Shown here piece after piece: positions 26,005 to 34,889 of a stretch of 64,000 nt of DNA. The position numbers and the translations under genes were made by a program. The stretch comes from JAGWBJ01 sp034423015 (GTDB taxonomy: Bacteria; Chloroflexota; Dehalococcoidia; Lucifugimonadales; JAGWBF01). Position 1 is the stretch's first letter, and every line of letters starts with the position of its first letter. Location of the stretch: contig DAOUJG010000026.1 in NCBI GenBank assembly GCA_034423015.1, forward strand, positions 75,440 to 139,439, given 5' to 3'. The notes under the pieces were generated by a model that saw only the letters and a program-made list of their open reading frames with translations, was not told where the DNA came from and made no database searches.

Positions 26005-26922
26005 ATGCGAACCACGTCAAATAGATCCACCACCATACCGGCGGCCGCTGCCGTGCTTGTGGCGCTAGCCGCCGTGCTCCTCGCAGCTTGTTCGGGAGCG
26101 GACCCGGCGGAGCCCGACGTCACGGCCACGGCCCGGTTCCGGCCCTGGCCGCTGGGAGACCTCGGCGTGTACACCGCCCAGGTCGCCTTCGACCAGGCGG
26201 GCGAATGGGGGATGGACGTATCCGTCGACGGCACCAGGGTACCCCATTCCTCGTCGACCGACCGGAGCCCCGATTCGCCCGTGTTGTCGGCAACGGTGAT
26301 TTCCACCGACCTGGGAGTGGGGTCCAACCGCCTCGCCTTCGCCATACGGGACCGTGCCTCCAACACCACGGTCAGGAGCCCCGAGGCGGTGGTGTCCCTG
26401 TTCGGGCCGGGGAGCGTCGTCGGCGACGTCACCACGACCATCCAGGTGAAGGAGGAGAGCAGCACACCCGCCGTCGGCTCGGCGGCCCCCGCATCGATGA
26501 ACAAGACGGGCCGGGACGTGCGGACCCTGGACCGCCTGACCACCGCGTCCGTCCCCGACCCGGACCTGTACCGGATGACGATACGAGAGGCGCTGGCCTC
26601 GGGCATACCCCTGGTGGTCTCCTTCGCCACGCCCGGCTACTGCCAGACGGCCACGTGCGGTCCCCAGGTGGAGGTGCTGTCGGAGGTCAAGGAGCGGTAC
26701 CGTGGACGGGTCAACTTCATCCACGTGGAGGTGTTCGAAGACCCCCACGAGATCCAGGGGGACCTGGGCAGGGCCCGGGCGGTGCCGTCGGTGGGTGAGT
26801 GGGGCCTGCCCACCGAGCCATGGACCTTCATCGTCGACGCCGACGGCGCCGTGTCCGCCAAGTTGGAGGCCTTCGCCACCGCCGAGGAGATCGAGGAGGG
26901 CCTCGCGTCGGTGCTGCGGTAG
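26005..26922 (+). CDS. Thioredoxin-fold lipoprotein
   Basis: Predicted lipoprotein of about 305 aa. The frame is open from 25945, but a TATAAT at 25951-25956 falls inside it, so the ATG at 26005 is preferred. It gives a signal peptide ending LAAVLLAAC (C29 lipidated). Residues 35-160 form a beta-rich domain with alternating strands. The C-terminal domain (about 185-305) looks thioredoxin-like: LVVSFATPGYCQTATCGPQV then VEVLSEVKER and NFIHVEVFED, ending PWTFIVDADG. The two cysteines C213 and C218 are spaced C-x4-C, unlike the CxxC of thioredoxin, so redox activity is uncertain. It acts outside the membrane. Two more lipoprotein genes converge on it. Confidence 0.8.
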   Translation: MRTTSNRSTTIPAAAAVLVALAAVLLAACSGADPAEPDVTATARFRPWPLGDLGVYTAQVAFDQAGEWGMDVSVDGTRVPHSSSTDRSPDSPVLSATVISTDLGVGSNRLAFAIRDRASNTTVRSPEAVVSLFGPGSVVGDVTTTIQVKEESSTPAVGSAAPASMNKTGRDVRTLDRLTTASVPDPDLYRMTIREALASGIPLVVSFATPGYCQTATCGPQVEVLSEVKERYRGRVNFIHVEVFEDPHEIQGDLGRARAVPSVGEWGLPTEPWTFIVDADGAVSAKLEAFATAEEIEEGLASVLR

Positions 26923-26929
26923 GCCCGGC

Positions 26930-27283
26930 TCAGTCCGCCAGTCCCACGACCAGCAACCCGTCCCGGGTCTCCCTGTAGGTTACGGTCACCGGCTGGCCGA
27001 AGGCCTGATGCTCCCTGAGATGCGCCGGGGTGAAGCCCGCGAACCCGTCGGCATAGAATTCCCACCGGTCTCCCGCCTCGTCCACGACGGCCAGCAGCTC
27101 GAGCTCGGTAATGGACTTGGCCCGCACCTCCACGACCATGCCCCGGACCGTCATCGTATCCTCTGGACCGGTGGATGGGCCGTTGCAGGCCATGGCAAGC
27201 GAGGCGAGTATCGCCGCCGCAACCGCCCGGGCCACCACGCGGGCGCACGGGGAGGTCGCGGGGCGCCGGAGCCGCGCCGCCAC
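26930..27283 (-). CDS. Small lipoprotein, 117 aa
   Basis: Predicted lipoprotein; the GTG at 27283 gives a signal peptide with arginines and a hydrophobic stretch ending LASLAMAC (C33). A frame that continues upstream into the next gene is not real. The mature part is a small beta-rich domain (MTVRGMVVEVRAKSITELEL, then DRWEFYADGF and QPVTVTYRE) of the type that forms OB- or beta-barrel folds. It begins 5 bases after the stop of the PD40 lipoprotein, so they are one transcription unit. No function is recognised. Confidence 0.75.
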   Translation of the reverse strand: MAARLRRPATSPCARVVARAVAAAILASLAMACNGPSTGPEDTMTVRGMVVEVRAKSITELELLAVVDEAGDRWEFYADGFAGFTPAHLREHQAFGQPVTVTYRETRDGLLVVGLAD

Positions 27284-27288
27284 GGCGG

Positions 27289-28335
27289 CTACCAGACCGG
27301 TTCGGTGTCGTTGGCGTTGTTGTTGGTGAGGCGGGTCTGGTTGCGGTCCTCGACGTTCATGACGAATATCTCGCCCGTGTCGTAGATGTAGGACACGAAG
27401 GCGAGCATCTTCCCGTTGGGAGACCACACCGGCGACTCGTCGACGGCCTCGTTGGACGTGTACCTGGTAACCCCGGCGCCATCGGCCTTCATCACGTAGA
27501 TCTCCGGGTTCCCGTCGCGCTCGGACACGAAGACTATCTTCAGGCCGTCGGGGGACCAGGATGGCGAGTGGTCGGCGCTGTCGTTGTGGGTCAGCCGCGT
27601 CTGGCTCGACCCGTCGGAGTTCATCACGTAGATCTCCTGGTTGCCGTCTCTCTCCGACGTGTAGACTATCTTTCGGTTGTCCGGGGACCACCGGGCATCG
27701 TAGTCCTGGAAGCTCGTGAGCCGCATCAGGTTGACGCCGTCCGGGTTGCGGATCATGATCCCGGGGCCCTCTTCACCGGTGTTGGGGACAAAGGCCAGCC
27801 ACCGGCCGTCGGAGGACCATCCGTCCAGCCTCAGCTCGGCGAACTCACCCGAGGTGATCCGGGTGATGCCTGTCTTGGACCCATCGGTGCCGATCACGTA
27901 CACCTCGGGCTGTCCCGAACGGTCGGAGATGAAGGCGATGCGGGACCCGTCGGGGGACCACCAGTGCATGTGGTCCGCCCCGGGGCTGTGGGTCAGCCGC
28001 TGGGGCCTGGCTTCCTCGGGCCCCACCTGAAGTCGATTTATCTCCGGGTCGCCCGACTCCTCGGAGACGAAGGCCACCCACTTCCTGTCGGGGGACCAGA
28101 GGGGGCGGCTGTCGACCGCGTTGTTGACCGTGAGCCTCGTCTGTTCCGAGCCGTCGACGTTCACGGTGTATATCTCCGGATTCCCGTCCCTGTCTGATAC
28201 GAAGGCTAACTTGGGGTCCTCACCACCGGAGCAGCCCATGGCCAGGAGAAGCATCGCGCCGCCCGCTACGGCGGCCAGCAGACGCAGTCCCAGGCGGACT
28301 GGTCCGTTCCCATCCGAGCGGGAGGGCGTTGACAT
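27289..28335 (-). CDS. PD40/TolB-like beta-propeller lipoprotein
   Basis: About 348 aa from the ATG at 28335. A signal peptide with lipobox LLLAMGC puts lipidated C35 at the mature end. The rest is six or seven repeats of about 42 residues, each with a segment like FVSDRDGNPEIY, then a TRLT turn, then SPDG-x-x-F, the signature of TolB-type PD40 propellers. Examples are FVSERDGNPEIYVMKADGAG and the variant VYTSERDGNQEIYVMNSDGS. The protein would sit on the outer face of the cytoplasmic membrane. TolB itself belongs to the Tol-Pal system, but no tol or pal gene is nearby, so it is only a propeller relative. A longer TTG start at 28377 is possible. Confidence 0.85.
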   Translation of the reverse strand: MSTPSRSDGNGPVRLGLRLLAAVAGGAMLLLAMGCSGGEDPKLAFVSDRDGNPEIYTVNVDGSEQTRLTVNNAVDSRPLWSPDRKWVAFVSEESGDPEINRLQVGPEEARPQRLTHSPGADHMHWWSPDGSRIAFISDRSGQPEVYVIGTDGSKTGITRITSGEFAELRLDGWSSDGRWLAFVPNTGEEGPGIMIRNPDGVNLMRLTSFQDYDARWSPDNRKIVYTSERDGNQEIYVMNSDGSSQTRLTHNDSADHSPSWSPDGLKIVFVSERDGNPEIYVMKADGAGVTRYTSNEAVDESPVWSPNGKMLAFVSYIYDTGEIFVMNVEDRNQTRLTNNNANDTEPVW

Positions 28336-28489
28336 CCTGACCTCACCACCGGCTCCCAGGCCAAAGTTCTCGAACAATTTCCCACCCCCAACGAGGTTGC
28401 TGATATCGATTCTAGCAAAAGGCGGGATTTAAGACACGTTTAAGAAAGGGCCAAAAAATGTGAAAACTCGGCGACAGGGGAAACCCGCG

Positions 28490-29674
28490 TCAGCTTCGGG
28501 GGGCCAGGGTCGCGAGCACCGGGTTTATGAAGGTGAGGGCCCGGTTGAGCATCGGATGGTCCATGAGCCTGGCGATCACGCCGCTGTGCCAGTCGAAGGA
28601 CAGGGACTGGAGGTCCGCCAGCTCCTCGAAGACCCTGTCGCTGGCAAACATGTGCATCAGCAGGTTGATCTGCCAGTCCTTGAGCACCTCGAACATGCGG
28701 CGGGCGGAGTACCCCACGTCCATCTCGCGGGCCAGGAGGTCCTTCCACTCCCGCTCGTAGGCCGAGAGGCGATCGGCGGACAGATCTCCCCGCGTGAACG
28801 CCCGGTGGAGGGCGCCCGCGGCGATCTCGCTGGCCAGCAGGGCGTAATAGATGCCGCCGCCCGTGGTCGGCTTGAGCTGGCCGGCCGAGTCCCCTACAGC
28901 CAGGACCCCGTCGCCGAAGGTGCGTCCCAGGGGACGGAGGGGCACGCCCCACCTGGCGGGGGCCCTGGTTACCTTTGTCACCCTCCCCTCCATCTGCAGG
29001 CGGAGTACCAGCTTCTGCAGGTGGCCCAGACCCCGCCTCCGACACAGCAGCCCTACCAGCGCCCTTCCGCCGGAGGTGGGGACCATCCAGGCGAAGAACC
29101 CGGGAGCGACCCGTTGACCGAAGTAGACGTGGATGTCCTCCACTCCGGGGGCCATCACCTCCGCCTGCACCCCCGTCGCGAAGTCGCCCACGCGCCCCAG
29201 ACCCACGCGGCCCGTGAGGTCCGAGCCGAACCCGCTGGCCAGCACCAGCGCCCTGGCCTTCAGGGCGAGCCCACCGGAGCCGTTGACCGTCTGCACCCTC
29301 CAGCCCCGGTCCTCGGGGACGACCTCGGTGGCCCTGTGCCCCAGCAGGTACTCGGCTCCCGCGCTCCTCGCCTTCTCCGCCAGGGAGTCCACGTACGAGA
29401 CCCGGTCCACGACGTGGGCCTGGACGTCCTGCCTGGCCAGCCTCACCGCCTCGCCCCCGGGGGCGGCCACCACGGCCCCCTTGACATCGCGGTGGACCAA
29501 CCCGGGGTCGATGGGGAACCGGGCCAGGCACTCCCGGCCGACTATGCCGGTGCACAGCTTGTCGCCGATGCGCCCCGTCAGGTCGACCACCACCACGTCG
29601 TATCCCCGGTCAGCCAGGTTGAAGGCCGTGTTGTTGCCGGCGGGCCCCGCACCCACCACTATGACATCCCTCAT
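28490..29674 (-). CDS. Geranylgeranyl-reductase-family FAD-dependent oxidoreductase
   Basis: 394 aa from the ATG that follows GGAGGT by 7 bases. It has the Rossmann FAD motif GAGPAG (8-13), an E/D-rich start to the second strand (VVVVD), and an oxidoreductase body of the geranylgeranyl reductase family, related to enzymes reducing isoprenoid chains in lipids or chlorophyll. Also visible are the GDSAGQLKPTTGGGIYYALL segment (about 276-295), the FAD-binding GD motif with the substrate-side GGGI, and the CTGIVGRE cysteine region near residue 41. The product could act on polyprenyl lipids or quinones; the substrate is not determinable. The HbpS-like gene diverges from it. Confidence 0.87.
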   Translation of the reverse strand: MRDVIVVGAGPAGNNTAFNLADRGYDVVVVDLTGRIGDKLCTGIVGRECLARFPIDPGLVHRDVKGAVVAAPGGEAVRLARQDVQAHVVDRVSYVDSLAEKARSAGAEYLLGHRATEVVPEDRGWRVQTVNGSGGLALKARALVLASGFGSDLTGRVGLGRVGDFATGVQAEVMAPGVEDIHVYFGQRVAPGFFAWMVPTSGGRALVGLLCRRRGLGHLQKLVLRLQMEGRVTKVTRAPARWGVPLRPLGRTFGDGVLAVGDSAGQLKPTTGGGIYYALLASEIAAGALHRAFTRGDLSADRLSAYEREWKDLLAREMDVGYSARRMFEVLKDWQINLLMHMFASDRVFEELADLQSLSFDWHSGVIARLMDHPMLNRALTFINPVLATLAPRS

Positions 29675-29858
29675 GAAAGGCACCTCCAGAGCCCCTTACG
29701 CCCGCTGGCCGAGTGCGGGAGGCTATACCGGGAACGCGGGCCGATTATACTATCGGGCCCGTGGGTTCGCCACACGGCCGCTCCACAACCGGCGACGGTA
29801 TCCATAGCACCGACTCTCCCATATAATCTAGGGGCAATACTGACCGAGGAGGCGACCA

Positions 29859-30266
29859 ATGGCCACATTGACCCTGGCGGAGGCCGAGCAGATCCTGGCG
29901 GCGGCCAAGGCCAAGATACTGGGATGGGGAGTCGGCATGAGCGTGTCGGTGGTCGACGCGAGGGGAGACCTCATCGCGATGTTCCGGGTCGACGGGGCCC
30001 TCTGGCGGACCGCCCTGGTCTCTCGCGGCAAGGCGGCAGCGGCAGCGGCCTTCGGCAGGCCCAGCGGCGAGCTGGCGGACAACGCCGTCATACGGTCCCT
30101 TACCACCATCGAGGGCGGCCACTTCGTCCCCGGCAAGGGGGCCCTGCCCGTGTTCAAGGACGGCCAGGTGGTCGGCGCGGTAGGGGGCAGCGGCGGCACC
30201 GCCGAGCAGGACGAGGAAGCGGCCCTGACGGGCATACAGGCCGCGGGCCTCTCCTCCACCGCCTAG
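29859..30266 (+). CDS. GlcG/HbpS-family heme-degrading-type protein (copy 1)
   Basis: 135-aa protein of the GlcG/HbpS fold (formerly DUF336), alpha/beta, seen in haem-binding and cobalamin-related proteins and in catabolic clusters. Motifs are LTLAEAEQILAAAKAKILGW near the start, MSVSVVDARGDLIAMFRVDG (about 28-47) and a C-terminal VVGAVGGSGGTAEQDEEAA segment typical of the family. AGGAGG precedes the ATG, and TATAAT at 29822-29827 is a -10 candidate. A second member lies at 58051. The ligand is unknown. It stands between the flavoprotein and the large O-antigen-ligase-like gene. Confidence 0.9.
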   Translation: MATLTLAEAEQILAAAKAKILGWGVGMSVSVVDARGDLIAMFRVDGALWRTALVSRGKAAAAAAFGRPSGELADNAVIRSLTTIEGGHFVPGKGALPVFKDGQVVGAVGGSGGTAEQDEEAALTGIQAAGLSSTA

Positions 30267-30314
30267 TCCTCCGGACCCGGTACCGACGCCCGGCCCGGGG
30301 CCGGGGGCACGGGC

Positions 30315-33300
30315 CTAGCCCTGCTCCAGGTCCCTGGCCAGCCTGTCGTGCTCGGCCGCGGCGTCGGCGTCTTCCAGGTCCGTGTAAACGGTGGACATCA
30401 GGTGGTGGACGTCGGCGGCGATGGCGCCCGCCCCGTCCACCTCCAGGCTCTCCTGGAGGACATCCAGCGCCCGGTCCAGTTCCTGCAGCCGGTGGTAGGC
30501 CAGGCCCTTGAGATACAAGGGCCTGGCGGCGGCCGGCGAGCCTTCTTCGGTCCTGGCAAGATACCTGTCGAGGGTCGCCAGCGCCTCCTCCTCGGCCTGG
30601 GCGTCCAGCTGCGCCGCGGCCTGGGCCTCGTAGGCGGCGAACAGGCGCTGGCGCACCTCGGCCTCTGTTCCGCCGGTGTCGGGCTCGTCCAGGCTCTTCT
30701 CGAAGGCGTCGATGGCCTCTTCACGCTGGTAGAGACCCTCGTGGGCCATGCCCAGTACATAAAGCGACTGGGCCCTCTCGCTCGATGTGCGCGCCTTGGC
30801 CATCGTCTCTTCGAACCCCTCCACGGCGTCCTGGTGCATGCCCAGCCGCACCTGGGACCTGCGGAGCAGGTACTCCTGCCGCCACGACTTGGGCAGCATA
30901 GCCGTCAGCTCCTCGTAGTAGCGGATGGCCTCCTCGCCCAGCCCCTCATAGTCGAGAAGCGCCAGCGTCATGGCCGAATTGGCCGCGACCAGCTTGTTCT
31001 GGGCGGCGTCCTCGTTCTTCAACAACCCCCGCCGGGCGATAAGGTACGACTCCTCCGCACACCCGGCGAAGCTCCCGTCCGCCACCTGGCGCCTCCCCTC
31101 TCGAGGCTCCAGGGAGAAGTACTCCTCGCACGACTGGAAGTCACCCTGGTTCTCGGTGGCGAACTTCCTGTAGCCGTCGTAGACCCGGGCGAGGTTCTGG
31201 TAGTAGACGGGCACGTCCGGGGCCTTGGCGACCGCCTGGGACATGAGCCGGTGACCTGTCTGCAGGTCCCCCTGGGACAGCTCCTCGGCCGCGGACCCGG
31301 CGATGGCGGCCGCCCAGGCGTAGTCCACATTCTTGTCCCAGGACAGCCAGCCCACGAACACGATGACCGCCGACATCACCCCCAGAACAAGCATCCTCAC
31401 CGGGGATATGGCGCCTCGCAGGCCGGCAGCGCCCCGGGCCCTGCGCTCCCGCTGCCGCCTGGCCCGCCGCCCCCGCCTTCCGGCGCTCCCCTGGACGTCG
31501 GTTCCCGCCGGGGCAGGGCCAACGCCCGTCCCCTCGCACCGCCCCATCACCGACGGCAGGACTACCAGAACGGCCAGCATGACCCAGAACGTGACCAGGT
31601 CCGGCTCCCGGGCCACTCCGACCATCATCTCTGCCACGCGGCCCGCGACGGTCGCCATGAGGGCGATCAGTATCCACCTGTGGGCCGTGGAGAGTCTCTC
31701 CCGGCTGCGCCAGAGCTGGGCAGCACCCACGCCGAAGAAGGACACGACAAGGCCCACGGACGCGAACCCGCCCAGTATCCCCTGCTCCACGAAATGGTGC
31801 ACGAAGAAGTTGTGGGCCTGGCTCAGGAGGCCGCCCCGGGGGCTCTCCAGGGGGAACGTGTACTTGAACAGCTCGGGACCGTAGCCGACCAGGGGCCGGA
31901 CCAGGGCATACGACAGCTCCTCGTACTCGAACCACGGGCGGTCCCTGACGAGCCTCCACGAGGCCGCCCAGATGTCGTTTCGGAAGCTCAGCCCCCGGCC
32001 CTCGGGCTCGGCTGGAGTCACGGTGGAAACCGTGTCCGCAGCGTCCCCTTCGGCCACGTCCTCGGCAGGCGGCTGCGCGCCCGATGATACGGTGGCGACC
32101 AGCCCGCCAACCAGCAGGGCTATCACCACCACCGATGCCACCAGCAGGGCGACCCTGGCGGCCTTGGCCACCTCCCGCCTGGACCTGTCCCACGCCGCCA
32201 GCAGTGGCCCGACTCCACCGATCAGCGCCGCGCCGGCGTTCCGGGCCGCGGCCGAGAGACGGACTCGCCAGCCCACGGCAAGCGCGGAGGAGGCGCGGGG
32301 TGTTTGGGGTGGGCCCTCCCTCCATCGGTCCCGCGCGTCCAGTAGGGACCGGGGCTCGCGCACCGCCAGCGCCAGCAGTCCCAGCAACCCCACGGCGCCG
32401 AAGACCGCCAGAAGCGCCCGGGCATCCAGGAACGCCAGGTCGCGGAAGGCCAGCTTCACCGTCCCCAAGGGAGAGTAGCCGTAGGTCACGACCAGCAACG
32501 CCACCAGCAGGGCCGAGCCCACCAGCAGGAGGGTCCTGCCGAAGTCCCGCGCTCCTTCCGAGAACCTGGCGGGGAACATGGCCGCCAGGATGCTAGAGAA
32601 CGCGAGTATCCCAACCAGGGCTGCCAGCACGCGGACCATCGAGACGCCCGCAAAGTCCCCGATGCCGATCACGTCCACCTGCGCCGCCACGACGGCCGCG
32701 GTGAGCACGACTATGGAACAGGTCAGCAGCACGAGGTCAGCCGGGAGGGCCCGTCGCCTGACTGCGCCCTCCAGCGCGTCGAAGACCGCCGGCAACCCCA
32801 GGAGGGCCACCAGGCCCGCGGGAACGCCGATGAGCCAGGAGCCCCGGGAGTCCGTGAACCACACCGCCAGCAGGTGACCTGCGCCGACCACGAGGGTCAG
32901 GAGCACGACGGCTGCCGCCCGCCCGGAGGTCACGCCCCAGGTCTCCAGCAGGGCCCGGGCCAGCCCCAGGCTCAGCAGCCCGGTACCTACGAGGGCGGCC
33001 CCGGTGAAGACCGGGTTGGCCATCGTCGACGCGACACGGATGCTGCCCGCCTCGCCGACGTTCAAGAGGTCTCCCTCGTACCTCTGGACTATTCCGTACA
33101 CGGCCACGAGAAAACCGGCGGTCACTATCACCGTTAGCAGACGGTAGAGCTGCTGCCTGGTCTTAAGGTGAGTGACGATGACCGCAAAGAGGACGAAGTA
33201 TGAGAGGGTGGTATAAAGCGAGTACCCGAACTGGCCCGAGACCTCACCCCAGAGACTGATGAAGAAAGACTGGGACAGTGCCGTGGCGATGATGGCCGCC

Positions 33301-33647
33301 CCGATATAGATCGTGGCGGCCACGACTATCCAGCGGCTGGGCTGCTCCATCAGCCAAGCCTGCAGCCTGGCAAGGGGCCTCGACGCCTGAGGGGGGCGAG
33401 TCAGTCCCCCTCTCAGCAGCCACTCGACGGTCCAGAGGATGACTATCACGCCGGCCAGGAGCCTCAGCGCCGTCGTCTTGGGCACCTCGACGTAGGCGTT
33501 CACCGCCTCCGACGACATGAAGTCCGTGGGGACGAATATCAGGGGGACCAGGGCCACCGTCAGGAGCCATGTAGCTTCCAGGGCCCCGGCCAGCCGGCCG
33601 GCCCAGAGGGAAGCAGGGGTGGGCGCCGTCCCGTTAGCGGCCGCCAT
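30315..33647 (-). CDS. O-antigen-ligase-type polytopic membrane protein with C-terminal TPR domain
   Basis: 1110 aa. The N-terminal ~750 residues have about 12-14 membrane segments, beginning LLTVALVPLIFVP near residue 30. A Wzy_C/O-antigen-ligase loop contains FKYTFPLESPRGGLLSQAHN, then FFVHHFVEQGILGG (about 590-630), the motif of ligases and polymerases that transfer lipid-linked glycans. A basic stretch (RRGRRARRQRERRAR, about 730) is followed by one more membrane segment, then about 300 residues of tetratricopeptide repeats such as LYVLGMAHEGLYQREEAIDA and YLKGLAYHRLQELDRALDVL. The TPR part should face the periplasmic side or cytoplasm depending on helix parity. Likely role: assembly of a surface polysaccharide or glycoprotein glycan. 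It is a long fusion, with no other glycan gene in the window. Confidence 0.85.
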   Translation of the reverse strand: MAAANGTAPTPASLWAGRLAGALEATWLLTVALVPLIFVPTDFMSSEAVNAYVEVPKTTALRLLAGVIVILWTVEWLLRGGLTRPPQASRPLARLQAWLMEQPSRWIVVAATIYIGAAIIATALSQSFFISLWGEVSGQFGYSLYTTLSYFVLFAVIVTHLKTRQQLYRLLTVIVTAGFLVAVYGIVQRYEGDLLNVGEAGSIRVASTMANPVFTGAALVGTGLLSLGLARALLETWGVTSGRAAAVVLLTLVVGAGHLLAVWFTDSRGSWLIGVPAGLVALLGLPAVFDALEGAVRRRALPADLVLLTCSIVVLTAAVVAAQVDVIGIGDFAGVSMVRVLAALVGILAFSSILAAMFPARFSEGARDFGRTLLLVGSALLVALLVVTYGYSPLGTVKLAFRDLAFLDARALLAVFGAVGLLGLLALAVREPRSLLDARDRWREGPPQTPRASSALAVGWRVRLSAAARNAGAALIGGVGPLLAAWDRSRREVAKAARVALLVASVVVIALLVGGLVATVSSGAQPPAEDVAEGDAADTVSTVTPAEPEGRGLSFRNDIWAASWRLVRDRPWFEYEELSYALVRPLVGYGPELFKYTFPLESPRGGLLSQAHNFFVHHFVEQGILGGFASVGLVVSFFGVGAAQLWRSRERLSTAHRWILIALMATVAGRVAEMMVGVAREPDLVTFWVMLAVLVVLPSVMGRCEGTGVGPAPAGTDVQGSAGRRGRRARRQRERRARGAAGLRGAISPVRMLVLGVMSAVIVFVGWLSWDKNVDYAWAAAIAGSAAEELSQGDLQTGHRLMSQAVAKAPDVPVYYQNLARVYDGYRKFATENQGDFQSCEEYFSLEPREGRRQVADGSFAGCAEESYLIARRGLLKNEDAAQNKLVAANSAMTLALLDYEGLGEEAIRYYEELTAMLPKSWRQEYLLRRSQVRLGMHQDAVEGFEETMAKARTSSERAQSLYVLGMAHEGLYQREEAIDAFEKSLDEPDTGGTEAEVRQRLFAAYEAQAAAQLDAQAEEEALATLDRYLARTEEGSPAAARPLYLKGLAYHRLQELDRALDVLQESLEVDGAGAIAADVHHLMSTVYTDLEDADAAAEHDRLARDLEQG

Positions 33648-33764
33648 CGACTCCGTCCCGACGCGGTTCCATCACGCAATAGTGTAGCAGGACTCGTACG
33701 CAAGTAAAGGCTACGGCCCCTTGGCGCCGTCGAGGACAAGGCCCCAAAAAAACACGCCATCCGA

Positions 33765-34880
33765 GTGCCATTGCGTTCTTTTTCTGCGCATATGGTTTAT
33801 GGTATTCTAGTATCAGTTAGCGACGCATCCGGTCGAGAGTCAGGGCGTCCTATTTCGAACGTGGAAGAAGTTGGGAGAGCCCGTTTCCGCCGCGCGTCGC
33901 CAGCGGTCCCGGCAGTGGAGTCCGGCCGACGGGAGACCGGAGACGGTCCCCCTGCCGTGGGGCCGACGCCGGCGGGGCACGCAGCCCGGAGGGACCAAAC
34001 GCCTTATCTGTTCAAGCCGTTTAACAATCTGATAGACGCGGTAGGTCGGGTGCCCGCGTCCACAATGGTGGCGGGCACCATCGGGCTGGTCGTGGGCTTG
34101 GTGGTGGCGGCCCTGATCTCCGTGCCGCTGTTCAATCTGGACGGCTGGATGTCCTGGGGAGTGCCCCTGGCCATCACCGGCTTCCTGGGCTCCCTGGGAC
34201 TGTTGATCGGGGCCGGCCGCGAGCGGGACATGCGCAGGTTCTTCCCACGCGACGCGACGGAAGAGCCCTACGCCAACGCCCTGACCGGCAACATCCTGGT
34301 GGACACCAGCGCCATCATAGACGGCCGGATCGCCGACCTCGGCCAGACCGGTTTCCTTCAGGGCACCTTGGTCATACCCGGCTTCGTCCTCGACGAGCTG
34401 CGCCACATAGCCGACTCCAGCAACTCCCTGAGGCGAAACCGGGGCCGCCGCGGCCTGGAAACCCTGGCCAAGATCCGCAAGGAGACCAGCGTGCCCATCC
34501 AGGTGCTGGACGCCTCCCTGCTCAACGGCACCGAGGTCGACGGCCAGCTCGTCAAGCTGGCCAAGGCCATGGAAGCCCCCATCCTCACCACCGATTTCAA
34601 CCTCAACCGCGTGGCCGAGGTCCACGGCATCCGCGTCCTGAACGTCAACGAGCTGGCCAACGCACTCAAGCCCATGGTCATTCCCGGCGAGAACCTGACG
34701 GTCAACATCATCCAGGAAGGCAAAGAGGTGGGACAGGGCGTGGCGTTCCTCGACGACGGCACGATGGTGGTGGTCGAGGGAGGCCGCAGGTACCTCAACA
34801 CCTTCCGCGACGTCACCGTCACCAGGGTGCTCCAGACTGCGGCCGGACGGATAATCTTCGCCCAGCCCAAGGTAGAATAA
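33765..34880 (+). CDS. PIN/TRAM-domain membrane protein (YacL-like)
   Basis: 371 aa as opened at GTG 33765, but the first 75 residues are low-complexity and the true start may be later (GTG at 33861 is one option). The recognised part starts at PYLFKPFNNL. Two membrane segments lie at about 103-125 and 130-150. The PIN nuclease domain (about 175-300) has the acidic residues in ILVDTSAIIDGRIAD, then FVLDELRHIAD, and TTDFNLNRVA. A C-terminal TRAM domain (about 305-371) begins IPGENLTVNII. It matches YacL of Bacillus in layout and, as there, precedes ispD. It could cut RNA at the membrane. The substrates are unknown. ispD begins 9 bases downstream. Confidence 0.85.
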   Translation: MPLRSFSAHMVYGILVSVSDASGRESGRPISNVEEVGRARFRRASPAVPAVESGRRETGDGPPAVGPTPAGHAARRDQTPYLFKPFNNLIDAVGRVPASTMVAGTIGLVVGLVVAALISVPLFNLDGWMSWGVPLAITGFLGSLGLLIGAGRERDMRRFFPRDATEEPYANALTGNILVDTSAIIDGRIADLGQTGFLQGTLVIPGFVLDELRHIADSSNSLRRNRGRRGLETLAKIRKETSVPIQVLDASLLNGTEVDGQLVKLAKAMEAPILTTDFNLNRVAEVHGIRVLNVNELANALKPMVIPGENLTVNIIQEGKEVGQGVAFLDDGTMVVVEGGRRYLNTFRDVTVTRVLQTAAGRIIFAQPKVE

Positions 34881-34889
34881 CGGCCCAGG

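Noticed and set aside
33765..34880. Signal peptide at the N-terminus of the PIN/TRAM protein
   Set aside because: The first 75 residues are low-complexity and probably untranslated; the hydrophobic segments start near residue 103 and are membrane anchors.
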